Under the pieces are notes generated by a model that saw nothing but the letters and a program-made list of their open reading frames with translations, was not told where the DNA came from and searched no databases. The position numbers and the translations under genes were made by a program. From Diaphorobacter ruginosibacter (GTDB lineage Bacteria; Pseudomonadota; Gammaproteobacteria; Burkholderiales; Burkholderiaceae_C), in NCBI RefSeq assembly GCF_014395975.1, contig NZ_CP060714.1, forward strand, positions 2,232,001 to 2,296,000: a DNA stretch of 64,000 nt, read 5' to 3'. Of the stretch, positions 32,989-40,223 are shown in pieces. The stretch's first letter is position 1. The number at the start of each line of letters is the position of its first letter.

Positions 32989-33747
32989 ATGATCAAGGCA
33001 ACACAGGGTGGTACGCCCATGATTTCCTTCAATGGCGTGAACAAGTGGTATGGCGAATACCACGCGCTCAACGACATCAACGCCACCGTCAACAAGGGCG
33101 AGGTGATCGTGGTCTGCGGCCCTTCGGGCTCGGGTAAGTCCACGCTGATCCGCACTGTGAATCGACTGGAGCCTATCCAGAAAGGCAGCATCGAGTTCGA
33201 CGGGCAGGATGTGTATTCGCCTAAGCTCGACATCAACAAGTTCCGCGCGCATGTGGGTTTTGTTTTTCAGAGCTTCAACCTTTTCCCGCACCTGTCGGTC
33301 ACGGAAAACATCGAGCTGGCACCTGTCACCGCGTTAGGCGAGAAGCGCAGCTCGGCACGTGCACGCGCGCTGCAACTGCTCGAACGCGTGGGACTGGCGA
33401 ACAAGGCATCGTCCTATCCTGGACAACTCTCCGGCGGTCAACAGCAGCGCGTGGCGATTGCGCGTGCGCTGGCGATGAATCCACCGGCGATTCTGTTCGA
33501 TGAACCCACGAGCGCGCTCGACCCCGAGATGGTCGGCGAGGTGCTGCAGGTGATGAAGCAGCTTGCGCGCGACGGCATGACCATGATGTGCGTGACGCAC
33601 GAAATGAACTTTGCCCGCGAAGTGGCAGACCGTGTCTGGTTCATGGACCATGGCACGTTGATCGAGTCCGACACGCCCGATGCGTTCTTCAGCAACCCGA
33701 AGTCCGAGCGTGCGCAGCGTTTCCTCAACGATCTGCGTTCGCACTGA
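32989..33747 (+). CDS. polar amino-acid ABC transporter ATP-binding protein (GlnQ/GltL-like)
   Basis: A 252-aa ATPase. Walker A GPSGSGKS is at residues 44-51, FVFQSFNLFPHLSV the Q-loop, LSGGQQQRVAIARAL the signature, ILFDEPTSALDPE Walker B and CVTHEMNFAREV the switch histidine: all canonical for GlnQ-type. An ATG ten codons downstream (MISFNGV) would give a start closer to the family; the first ATG is kept with low preference. It powers the two permeases upstream. Confidence 0.94.
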   Translation: MIKATQGGTPMISFNGVNKWYGEYHALNDINATVNKGEVIVVCGPSGSGKSTLIRTVNRLEPIQKGSIEFDGQDVYSPKLDINKFRAHVGFVFQSFNLFPHLSVTENIELAPVTALGEKRSSARARALQLLERVGLANKASSYPGQLSGGQQQRVAIARALAMNPPAILFDEPTSALDPEMVGEVLQVMKQLARDGMTMMCVTHEMNFAREVADRVWFMDHGTLIESDTPDAFFSNPKSERAQRFLNDLRSH

Positions 33748-33816
33748 GATTCAAACACCGAATCCATACTTTCCCACCGTTTTTCCACCCGCCCCTCACA
33801 TCAAGGAAACCACGCC

Positions 33817-34674
33817 ATGCCATCTCCATTCCGCATTGCTCCCGTGCTGCTCACCGCGTTGGGAATCGCTGCTGCCGCATTCTCCGGCGCGGCCAGCGCA
33901 GATCAGCTCGACAACATCAAGGCCAAGAAGACCCTGGTGTGCGGCACGTTTGCAGCCATCGCACCGTTTGGCTATCCAGACCCGAAGACGCGCGAGACCA
34001 TCGGTTCGGACGTGGAGCTCTGCCATGCAGTGGCCAAGGAAATGGGCCTGAAGGCCGAGGTGCGCGGCTTCCCCGTGGGCGTGCACATTCCTGAACTGAA
34101 GCTCGGTCACATCGACATCATCATCGCCAACATGGGCTACACCAAGACGCGCGCAGAGCAGGTCGAATTCAGCAACGCCTACAACGTGGGCAAGGAAGTG
34201 GCCGTGGTCGGCAAGACTTCGGGCCTGACGAATCTGGCCAGCCTCGATGGCAAGAAGATCAGCTCCACCAAGGGATCGACTTCCGAGACTGCCATCAAGC
34301 TGCGTTTGAAGGGCGCAACGCCGCTCACCTATCAGGATGCGTCGTCCGCGTTCCTCGCGCTGCAACAGGGCAAAGTGGATGCGTTCGTGATCAACAACGT
34401 GTCGGCCACGGCGTTCGCCATCCAATCGCAGAAGGGCCCCAAGCCTGCGGTGGTGATGGATGAAGAACTGTACATCCAGCCCGTGGCGATCGGCATGACC
34501 AAGGGCGAGACAGCACTGCACAACGAAATCAATGCTGTGCTCAACAAGCTCGAATCCAGCGGCTACATGGACCAGCACTGGAAGAAGTGGTTTGGCGACG
34601 ATTCGGAATACAAGCTCAAGCGCCCCTACAAGGTCACTGCCATCAAGGACCTGAAGTTTGAAGCACTGCCCTGA
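33817..34674 (+). CDS. polar amino-acid ABC transporter substrate-binding protein
   Basis: Periplasmic type-2 binding protein, 285 aa. The signal peptide is MPSPFRIAPVLLTALGIAAAAFSGAASA; the mature protein begins DQLDNIKAKKTLVCGTFA and has SDVELCHAVAKEMG and the FSNAYNVGKEVAV hinge. ATCAAGGAAA precedes the ATG. Last component of the importer, directly upstream of the BCCP-like/pxp genes, which makes pyroglutamate or a related lactam or amino acid the likely ligand. Confidence 0.93.
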   Translation: MPSPFRIAPVLLTALGIAAAAFSGAASADQLDNIKAKKTLVCGTFAAIAPFGYPDPKTRETIGSDVELCHAVAKEMGLKAEVRGFPVGVHIPELKLGHIDIIIANMGYTKTRAEQVEFSNAYNVGKEVAVVGKTSGLTNLASLDGKKISSTKGSTSETAIKLRLKGATPLTYQDASSAFLALQQGKVDAFVINNVSATAFAIQSQKGPKPAVVMDEELYIQPVAIGMTKGETALHNEINAVLNKLESSGYMDQHWKKWFGDDSEYKLKRPYKVTAIKDLKFEALP

Positions 34675-34701
34675 TTGAAGAGACGATTTGAACGGCACAA
34701 C

Positions 34702-35121
34702 ATGAATTCAGCAGACATACTTCAGATCTCGCAGCAACTGCGCCAGTCCGGCATGCAGGCCATCGACATTCGCGACGCTTCCACGCGACTGCGCCTGGTC
34801 ACGCGAGCAGGTGCTCCAGTGGCTGTGGCGGTCTCGCAGAGCGTCAATTCGTCGAAGTGTGCGACGTCTGATGAGAAGACCGTTGTGCGTTCAAACGCTC
34901 TGGGCATTGCGCGCCTTCGCCATCCCGCTCAAGCGGGTGGTACGGCGCTGGTTGCCGGTACCAAAGTTGAAGCAGGTGCGCCCGCCATGTATCTGGAGTC
35001 GCGCGGTATTCTCAAATCCATCGAAAGCCCGGTGAGCGGCGAGATTGCGCAAGTGCTCGTGGTTGATGGCGACAAGGTGGATTTCGGCAAGCCGCTGTTT
35101 ACCGTCAAGGCACAGGCATGA
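34702..35121 (+). CDS. BCCP-like biotinyl-domain protein lacking the biotin lysine
   Basis: A 139-aa protein with the organisation of an acetyl-CoA carboxylase biotin carrier: an N-terminal helix region (ILQISQQLRQSGMQAIDI), a linker, and a C-terminal barrel at about 66-139 (AGTKVEAGAPAMYLES, SPVSGEIAQVLVVDGDKVDFGKPLF). At the hairpin where carriers have E-x-M-K-x, this protein reads E99-S-R-G102-I, so the biotin-accepting lysine is glycine. The nearest lysine is K105, three residues later. It therefore cannot be biotinylated in the normal way and may be a structural or regulatory partner of the pxp/acc proteins. The gene ends in an ATGA overlap with pxpB. A true BCCP is encoded further down the same operon. 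Confidence 0.8.
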   Translation: MNSADILQISQQLRQSGMQAIDIRDASTRLRLVTRAGAPVAVAVSQSVNSSKCATSDEKTVVRSNALGIARLRHPAQAGGTALVAGTKVEAGAPAMYLESRGILKSIESPVSGEIAQVLVVDGDKVDFGKPLFTVKAQA

Positions 35122-35801
35122 CTGCCGGAATGAAACGCCCATTGGTGCCACCGCCGCTGTCGGTCAGCGCGTTGGGTACCGATGCTCTGCTGTTCGATTG
35201 CCAGCCGCCGATGAGTCTCGCGCTGCAGGAGCGCATTCTGATGGTGGCCGATGAACTCTCGCACCAGCCGGGTGTGGAAGAGGCGGTGCCGGGCATGAAC
35301 AATCTCATGCTGGTGTTCGATTCCACGCAGGTCGATTCCGCGCAATTGCAGGCTGTGGTGAATCAGGCTTGGCTGCATCCCAAGCAGACACAGCGAGTGG
35401 CGCGTGATTTCGAGCTGCCCGTGGTTTATGGCGGTGAATACGGTATCGATCTGGAGCATGTTGCTGCACACAACGGCATCAGCACGCAAGAGGTGATCGA
35501 GCTGCACTGCGCTGCGACTTACACGGTGTTTTTTCTCGGCGCGCATCCGGGCTTTGCATATCTTGGCGGACTGCACGAAAAGCTGCATACGCCGCGACGT
35601 GCGCAGCCGCGTCTCAAGGTGCAGGCGGGTTGCGTTTCCATCGGCGGTGCGCAGACGGGTGTGCAGGCGCAGACGCTGCCCAGTGGCTGGAACGTGATCG
35701 GCTTCACCGATCGGCGCTTCTTCGATCCGACAGTGGCAGCGCCCGCATTGCTATCGCCGGGCGACCTGGTGCGCTTTCGTGCGGTGGGAGCGCTGTCATG
35801 A
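35118..35801 (+). CDS. pxpB: 5-oxoprolinase subunit PxpB (KipI family)
   Basis: A 227-aa PxpB/KipI protein. With PxpC and PxpA it forms the ATP-dependent prokaryotic 5-oxoprolinase that opens pyroglutamate to glutamate. Family segments: LGTDALLFDCQP near the start, VVYGGEYGIDLEHVAAHNG, FFLGAHPGFAYLGGL, and PSGWNVIGFTDRRFFDP near the end. KipI and KipA are homologous to the carboxyltransferase domain of urea carboxylase. Overlaps both neighbours by ATGA, so translation of the three genes is coupled. Confidence 0.93.
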   Translation: MTAGMKRPLVPPPLSVSALGTDALLFDCQPPMSLALQERILMVADELSHQPGVEEAVPGMNNLMLVFDSTQVDSAQLQAVVNQAWLHPKQTQRVARDFELPVVYGGEYGIDLEHVAAHNGISTQEVIELHCAATYTVFFLGAHPGFAYLGGLHEKLHTPRRAQPRLKVQAGCVSIGGAQTGVQAQTLPSGWNVIGFTDRRFFDPTVAAPALLSPGDLVRFRAVGALS

Positions 35802-36787
35802 TGGAGATTCTTTCCACGGGCGGCTTGACCACCGTGCAGGATGCTGGACGACGCGGTTTCAGGCGTTATGGCGTGGGCGTCAGCGGGCCCTTGGATGCTT
35901 TGGCCGCGCAGGTCGGCAATCTGATGGTTGGTAACGCGGCGGACGCTGCGTTTCTGGAAGTGGTGATTTTTCCGCTACGCATGCAGTTCAAGCAAGCCAC
36001 GCGCATCGCAGTGACGGGCTCGGACGCGCAGATGGAAGTGGATGGTCAGCGCTGCCCGCCATGGTGGAGCGTGGCGGTGCAGCCGGGGCAGATCGTCACG
36101 CTGCCTGCGCCGGAGAGCGGTGGCGTGGCCTATGTGTGCGTGGCCGGCGGTATCGATGTGCCGGTGGTGCTGGGCTCGCGTTGTACCGATTTGAAAGCAG
36201 GTTTTGGTGGCATGGATGGCCGCGCCCTGCGCAAGGGCGATTCGCTTGCTTTGCTGCCTTCGCGTGCGTTGAATTCAAACCGTCGTTTTGGCGTGTTGCC
36301 GCCTTGCGCGGGCATTCCATTGCCTGAGGTTGAAGCGTCCTTTTCGGACAAGACAACGCTTGTTCGCGTAGTGCCCGCAGCGCAATGGGACAGCTTCAGC
36401 GCGGTCACGCGCGAGCGGTTTCAAACCTGTGAGTGGCAGATCACGCCGGACAGCAATCGCATCGGCATGCGGTTGAGTGGCGATACGCAGCTCAAGCCCG
36501 AGAAAGCGCTAGAGCTGCTGTCGCATGGCATTGTTCCGGGCGTGGTGCAGATTCCGCCACAGGGGCAGCCCATCGTCATGCAGTGCGATGCGCAGACGGC
36601 TGGTGGCTATCCCAAGATGGCGACCGTGGTGGCGGCCGACATGTGGCGGCTTGCACAGGCGCCCATCGGCAGCCGCTTGCGTTTTCAGTGCGTGAGCATG
36701 CAGCAGGCGCTGGATGCCAACGACGAGGTGCAAGCCTATCACGCGCGGGTCAAGCGCGCGGTGGAGTTTCTTTTTCAGGATGTTTAA
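35798..36787 (+). CDS. pxpC: 5-oxoprolinase subunit PxpC (KipA family)
   Basis: A 329-aa biotin-dependent-carboxyltransferase-family protein (KipA/AHS2). The start ILSTGGLTTVQDAGRRGFRRYG is diagnostic, as are GPLDALAAQVGN, LEVVIFPLRM and the C-terminal PQGQPIVMQCDAQTAGGYPK. Its ATG (35798) lies in the pxpB stop. Its homology to the urea carboxylase carboxyltransferase and the co-transcribed acc genes raise the possibility of a biotin-linked activity in addition to 5-oxoproline opening. Confidence 0.94.
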   Translation: MMEILSTGGLTTVQDAGRRGFRRYGVGVSGPLDALAAQVGNLMVGNAADAAFLEVVIFPLRMQFKQATRIAVTGSDAQMEVDGQRCPPWWSVAVQPGQIVTLPAPESGGVAYVCVAGGIDVPVVLGSRCTDLKAGFGGMDGRALRKGDSLALLPSRALNSNRRFGVLPPCAGIPLPEVEASFSDKTTLVRVVPAAQWDSFSAVTRERFQTCEWQITPDSNRIGMRLSGDTQLKPEKALELLSHGIVPGVVQIPPQGQPIVMQCDAQTAGGYPKMATVVAADMWRLAQAPIGSRLRFQCVSMQQALDANDEVQAYHARVKRAVEFLFQDV

Positions 36788-36790
36788 AGC

Positions 36791-37561
36791 ATGACGAACG
36801 TAGACATCAATTGCGATTTGGGCGAAGGCTACGGTCCTTACCGCATGGGCGACGATGCGGCGCTGATGAAGGTGATCACCTCGGCCAACATCGCTTGCGG
36901 ATTTCACGCGGGCGACCCGAGCATCATGGTGAAGACCGTGCAGCTCGCCATCGACAACGGTGTGGACATCGGCGCGCATGTGGGCTTTGCCGACATTCAG
37001 GGCTTTGGTCGCAGGCCGTTGAATCTCGATGCGTCGGAACTGCGCGCGATGACCTGGTATCAGCTCGGTGCACTGCAAGGCATTGCGCGGGCCGCTGGCA
37101 AGAAAGTGCAGCATGTGACCTTCCATGGTGCGTTGGGCAATATGTGCTTTGCAGAGGCAGAACTCGCGGCCACGTTGATGGCTGCGATCAAGGCGTTCGA
37201 TGCATCGCTCACGATCATCGCACCGCCGATGACGGAAATGGAAACGGCTGCGTTGAACGCGGGCTTGCCGGTCAAGCGCGTGGTGTTCGCCGATCGCGCT
37301 TATGACGACCACGGATTGCTTGTCTCACGCAAGCTGCCGGGTGCGGTGATTCACGAATCCGAGGCGGTGATCGAGCGCGTGGTGCGCATGTTCCAGGACA
37401 GCGCCATCACCAGCCAGAGCGGCAAGCGCATGCCGGTTTCCATCGACTCGGTGCTGGTGCATGGCGACACGCCCGGTGCCGCCGATCTGGCTGCGCTGGT
37501 GCGCGCGCGTCTGCAGCAATCGGGTCTGCAGGTCCGTCCGATTTCCCAACACAGGAATTGA
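36791..37561 (+). CDS. pxpA: 5-oxoprolinase subunit PxpA (LamB/YcsF family)
   Basis: A 256-aa LamB/YcsF-family protein, third subunit of the 5-oxoprolinase. The start VDINCDLGEGYGPYRMGDDA is the family hallmark; ANIACGFHAGDPSIM contains the metal-binding His, DIGAHVGFADIQGFGRR follows, and DRAYDDHGLLVSRKLPGAVI lies late. Begins 3 bases after pxpC and ends 6 bases before accB. Together with pxpBC it supplies a complete enzyme. Confidence 0.95.
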   Translation: MTNVDINCDLGEGYGPYRMGDDAALMKVITSANIACGFHAGDPSIMVKTVQLAIDNGVDIGAHVGFADIQGFGRRPLNLDASELRAMTWYQLGALQGIARAAGKKVQHVTFHGALGNMCFAEAELAATLMAAIKAFDASLTIIAPPMTEMETAALNAGLPVKRVVFADRAYDDHGLLVSRKLPGAVIHESEAVIERVVRMFQDSAITSQSGKRMPVSIDSVLVHGDTPGAADLAALVRARLQQSGLQVRPISQHRN

Positions 37562-37567
37562 GAGAGC

Positions 37568-38029
37568 ATGTCGTTCGACATTGAAAAGATCAAGTCGCTG
37601 ATCGCCGTGGCGGCTGAGGCGCAGTTGGATGAGCTGGAGCTGTCGCAGAACGGCGTGGACGTTCGCATTCAGCGCTTTGCCGATGGGGCGGATGTACCTG
37701 TCGCTGCTGTACAGACATCGTCTGTCGTGCAACAAGCGTCCACAGCATCTCCATCCACCGTCGCAGCACCTGCGCAGGCAAGCATCGCGCTGCAGATTCT
37801 CAAGGCACCGATGGCCGGTACCTTCTATCGCTCGGTCACGCCGGGCGGCGGCGCGTTGGTGAATGCGGGGGACAGCATCGATGCAGGCACCGTGGTCGGC
37901 GTGCTCGAATCCATGAAGATCATGAACGAGATCGAAAGCGAAACCCAAGGACGCGTCAAGCGCGTGCTGTGCGACAACGGCGAGCTGGTTTCGGCGGGTC
38001 AGCCGTTGTTTGAGATCGAGGAGGCTTGA
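37568..38029 (+). CDS. accB: biotin carboxyl carrier protein (AccB)
   Basis: A 153-aa BCCP with an intact biotinylation site, K117 in VLESMKIMNE. N-terminal 45 residues are the usual helix and strand region (DIEKIKSLIAVAAEAQLDEL), 46-75 an Ala/Ser/Pro/Thr-rich linker, 76-153 the biotinyl barrel with the BCCP thumb (PMAGTFYRSVTPGGGALVN). GAGAGC lies just upstream. It would carry carboxybiotin between AccC and a carboxyltransferase, possibly PxpBC. This is probably an operon-specific paralogue rather than the housekeeping AccB. Confidence 0.92.
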   Translation: MSFDIEKIKSLIAVAAEAQLDELELSQNGVDVRIQRFADGADVPVAAVQTSSVVQQASTASPSTVAAPAQASIALQILKAPMAGTFYRSVTPGGGALVNAGDSIDAGTVVGVLESMKIMNEIESETQGRVKRVLCDNGELVSAGQPLFEIEEA

Positions 38030-38033
38030 TGCC

Positions 38034-39377
38034 ATGCTGAAGAAAGTGCTGATCGCCAATCGCGGCGAAATCGCCTTGCGTGTGCAACGTGCCTGCAAGA
38101 AGCTCGGCATCGCGAGCGTCATGGTGTATTCGGAGGCCGACAAGAGCTCGCTTTATGTGCGACACGCGGACGAGGCTTATTGCCTTGGCCCAGCGCCTTC
38201 CGCGCGCAGCTATCTGGACCAGGCCGCATTGCTGGATGCGGCTGCTTTGGCGGGTGCCGATGCGATTCATCCGGGCTACGGCTTCTTGAGCGAGAATCCG
38301 GGCTTTGCCGACAAGGTGGCGCAGGCCGGGCTGGTCTTCATCGGCCCGAGCGCATCGGTCATGCGCACCATGGGCGACAAGGTCTCGGCCAAGCAGGCCA
38401 TGATCGATGCGGGCGTTCCCTGCGTTCCGGGCTCGCCGGAGGCACTGGGAGACGACGACGAAAAGACCAAGGCACTGGCGGCCTCCATAGGCTATCCGGT
38501 CATCATCAAAGCCGCAGGCGGTGGCGGTGGTCGCGGCATGCGCGTGGTGAACGACGAGGCCTCGCTGCTCCAGTCGATCGCCATGACCAAGGCCGAAGCC
38601 AATGCTGCCTTTGGCAACGCGGCCGTGTACATGGAGAAGTATCTGCTCGCGCCACGCCATATCGAGATTCAGGTGCTGGCCGACACGCATGGCAATGCGG
38701 TCTGGTTGGGCGAGCGGGACTGCTCCATGCAGCGCCGCCATCAGAAGATCATCGAAGAGTCTCCGGCACCCGGCGTTGATTCCGTGCGGTTGGCCGAAAT
38801 CGGCGAACGCTGTGCCCGCGCATGCGAGCGCATGGGTTATGGGGGGGCTGGCACGTTCGAATTCCTGCTCGAGAACGGCGAGTTCTATTTTATCGAGATG
38901 AATACTCGTGTACAGGTTGAGCATCCGGTGACTGAGTGGGTTACTGGTATAGACATCGTTGAAATGCAAATTCGCATCGCTGCAGGTGAACACCTGCCGT
39001 GGATCCAAGCGGACATCGTGCGGCTTGGGCATGCCATTGAATGTCGCATCAACGCAGAAGATCCGCACAGTTTCAAACCTTCTCCTGGCTTGTTGAGAGA
39101 ATGGATTGCGCCTGGCGGCCCAGGCGTGCGTGTGGATTCACACATGTATAGCGGCTATGAGATTCCACCGTTCTATGACTCCTTGGTGGGAAAAATCGTC
39201 GTGCACGGTCGAGATCGAGCTGAAGCCGTTGGTCGTATGAGGTGCGCACTGGGTGATCTCATTGCTACGGGGATACAGACCAATGTGCCGCTGCACCAGG
39301 AGTTGATGCTGGATGCGGAGTTCCTCAAGGGAGGTACCAGTATCCATTATCTAGAACAGTGGCTGTCAGAGCGATAA
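38034..39377 (+). CDS. accC: biotin carboxylase (AccC)
   Basis: A 447-aa biotin carboxylase, close to the usual 449. KKVLIANRGEIALRV, IHPGYGFLSEN, the ATP-grasp loop AAGGGGGRGMRVV, MQRRHQKIIEE and FIEMNTRVQVEHPVTE are all present. The start ATG at 38034 is 4 bases after the accB stop. The 5' two thirds use GC-ending codons, whereas from about 38885 to the stop codon use is relaxed and AT-richer at third positions; this suggests a recombinant gene. It ends the operon and the island's intact part. Confidence 0.93.
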   Translation: MLKKVLIANRGEIALRVQRACKKLGIASVMVYSEADKSSLYVRHADEAYCLGPAPSARSYLDQAALLDAAALAGADAIHPGYGFLSENPGFADKVAQAGLVFIGPSASVMRTMGDKVSAKQAMIDAGVPCVPGSPEALGDDDEKTKALAASIGYPVIIKAAGGGGGRGMRVVNDEASLLQSIAMTKAEANAAFGNAAVYMEKYLLAPRHIEIQVLADTHGNAVWLGERDCSMQRRHQKIIEESPAPGVDSVRLAEIGERCARACERMGYGGAGTFEFLLENGEFYFIEMNTRVQVEHPVTEWVTGIDIVEMQIRIAAGEHLPWIQADIVRLGHAIECRINAEDPHSFKPSPGLLREWIAPGGPGVRVDSHMYSGYEIPPFYDSLVGKIVVHGRDRAEAVGRMRCALGDLIATGIQTNVPLHQELMLDAEFLKGGTSIHYLEQWLSER

Positions 39378-39819
39378 AGATGCGTCATTTCAGTCTCATC
39401 AGGATCGATCATTCGGCGGAGTGTGTTGACTCAAGAGTTGATGAAGTTTCAGCAAAGTTTCAAGCTTCTCCGCTAAGTAGTCATGCGCTACGAACCCGTT
39501 GTTAAAGAATGCTTAATTGTCTCTTCGCATAGGTCTCCCTTAGATTCAGATCCACTCGAAAGAACTTCCATTCGAGCTGTCACAACATGACAGAGATAAA
39601 CGAGATGAATGAGATTCTGTAACTTTGCATGGTGCGGTCCGTGGCCTGTCCGATGACGGAAGGACAACATGGCGCGCAATGATGACCACCGTCTTGCCCT
39701 CTTTCAATAGGGGCTCAGCCATTCATTTTTAAAAATTTTCATTCACATATTCTCGTCGTGATACAGGAGCAGATCGCCTTGAACTAAACCTGCATTCACC
39801 CTCAATTTTTCCATCCACA
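39378..39819. other. gene-free stretch at the end of the acc operon
   Basis: About 440 bases, AT-richer than the window (notably 39480-39600 and 39715-39760), without a plausible gene, tRNA or repeat. It marks the junction between the catabolic operon and the ICE-type genes. I see no clear terminator for accC here. Confidence 0.5.
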
Positions 39820-39852
39820 GCGCCCTTGGCTTTCTGCCAGGGGCGCTTTTTT
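39820..39852 (+). terminator. rho-independent terminator-like hairpin
   Basis: GCGCCCTTGGC-TTTCT-GCCAGGGGCGC followed by six T: an 11-base stem with one mismatch, a five-base loop and a T-tract. It lies just before the zinc-ribbon gene and may end transcription from the left or act as an attenuator at the start of the ICE-type cluster, since the T-tract directly abuts a possible ATG at 39853. Confidence 0.75.
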
Positions 39853-39867
39853 ATGTCAAGAGTATTC

Positions 39868-40191
39868 ATGTCGATTCAATGCCGCCATTGCCAATCCTTC
39901 GCTGTCTACGCCAAAGGAACCGGCAAGAAAGTAGGTCAGAACGTAGGCGCCATTGCGGGGACCGCAGCGGGCATCACAAACGCCATGCAAGGTGCGTCAA
40001 TGGGCGCCAGGGTGGGTGCTGCCGCAGGTCCTGTAGGAACAGTTTTCAGCACCACCATAGGAGGCGTGATTGGCATCGTGGCTGGCGCAGCCATTGGGCG
40101 AGAGATTGGCGGGAGCATCGGCGAGCAGCTCGATCAAGCCTACCTCGATAACTACCAATGCCAGGATTGCGGCTATTCCTTTAAAGCCTGA
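39868..40191 (+). CDS. small zinc-ribbon/glycine-zipper protein
   Basis: A 107-aa protein I cannot assign to a named family. It has a CxxC at the N-terminus (IQCRHCQSF) and a CxxC at the C-terminus (YQCQDCGYSF) bracketing a long Gly/Ala-rich stretch (about residues 20-85) of the glycine-zipper type, GAIAGTAAGITNAMQGASMGARVGAA and IGGVIGIVAGAAIGREIGGSIG (described in part). Such a segment could insert in a membrane, with the two cysteine pairs meeting to bind zinc. The ATG at 39868 is chosen for AAGAG at 39858-39862; another ATG lies 5 codons upstream. It precedes DUF932 and YqaJ genes, a typical ICE accessory setting. Confidence 0.65.
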   Translation: MSIQCRHCQSFAVYAKGTGKKVGQNVGAIAGTAAGITNAMQGASMGARVGAAAGPVGTVFSTTIGGVIGIVAGAAIGREIGGSIGEQLDQAYLDNYQCQDCGYSFKA

Positions 40192-40223
40192 TACCAGAAG
40201 AAACCATCAAGGAGAACTTCATC

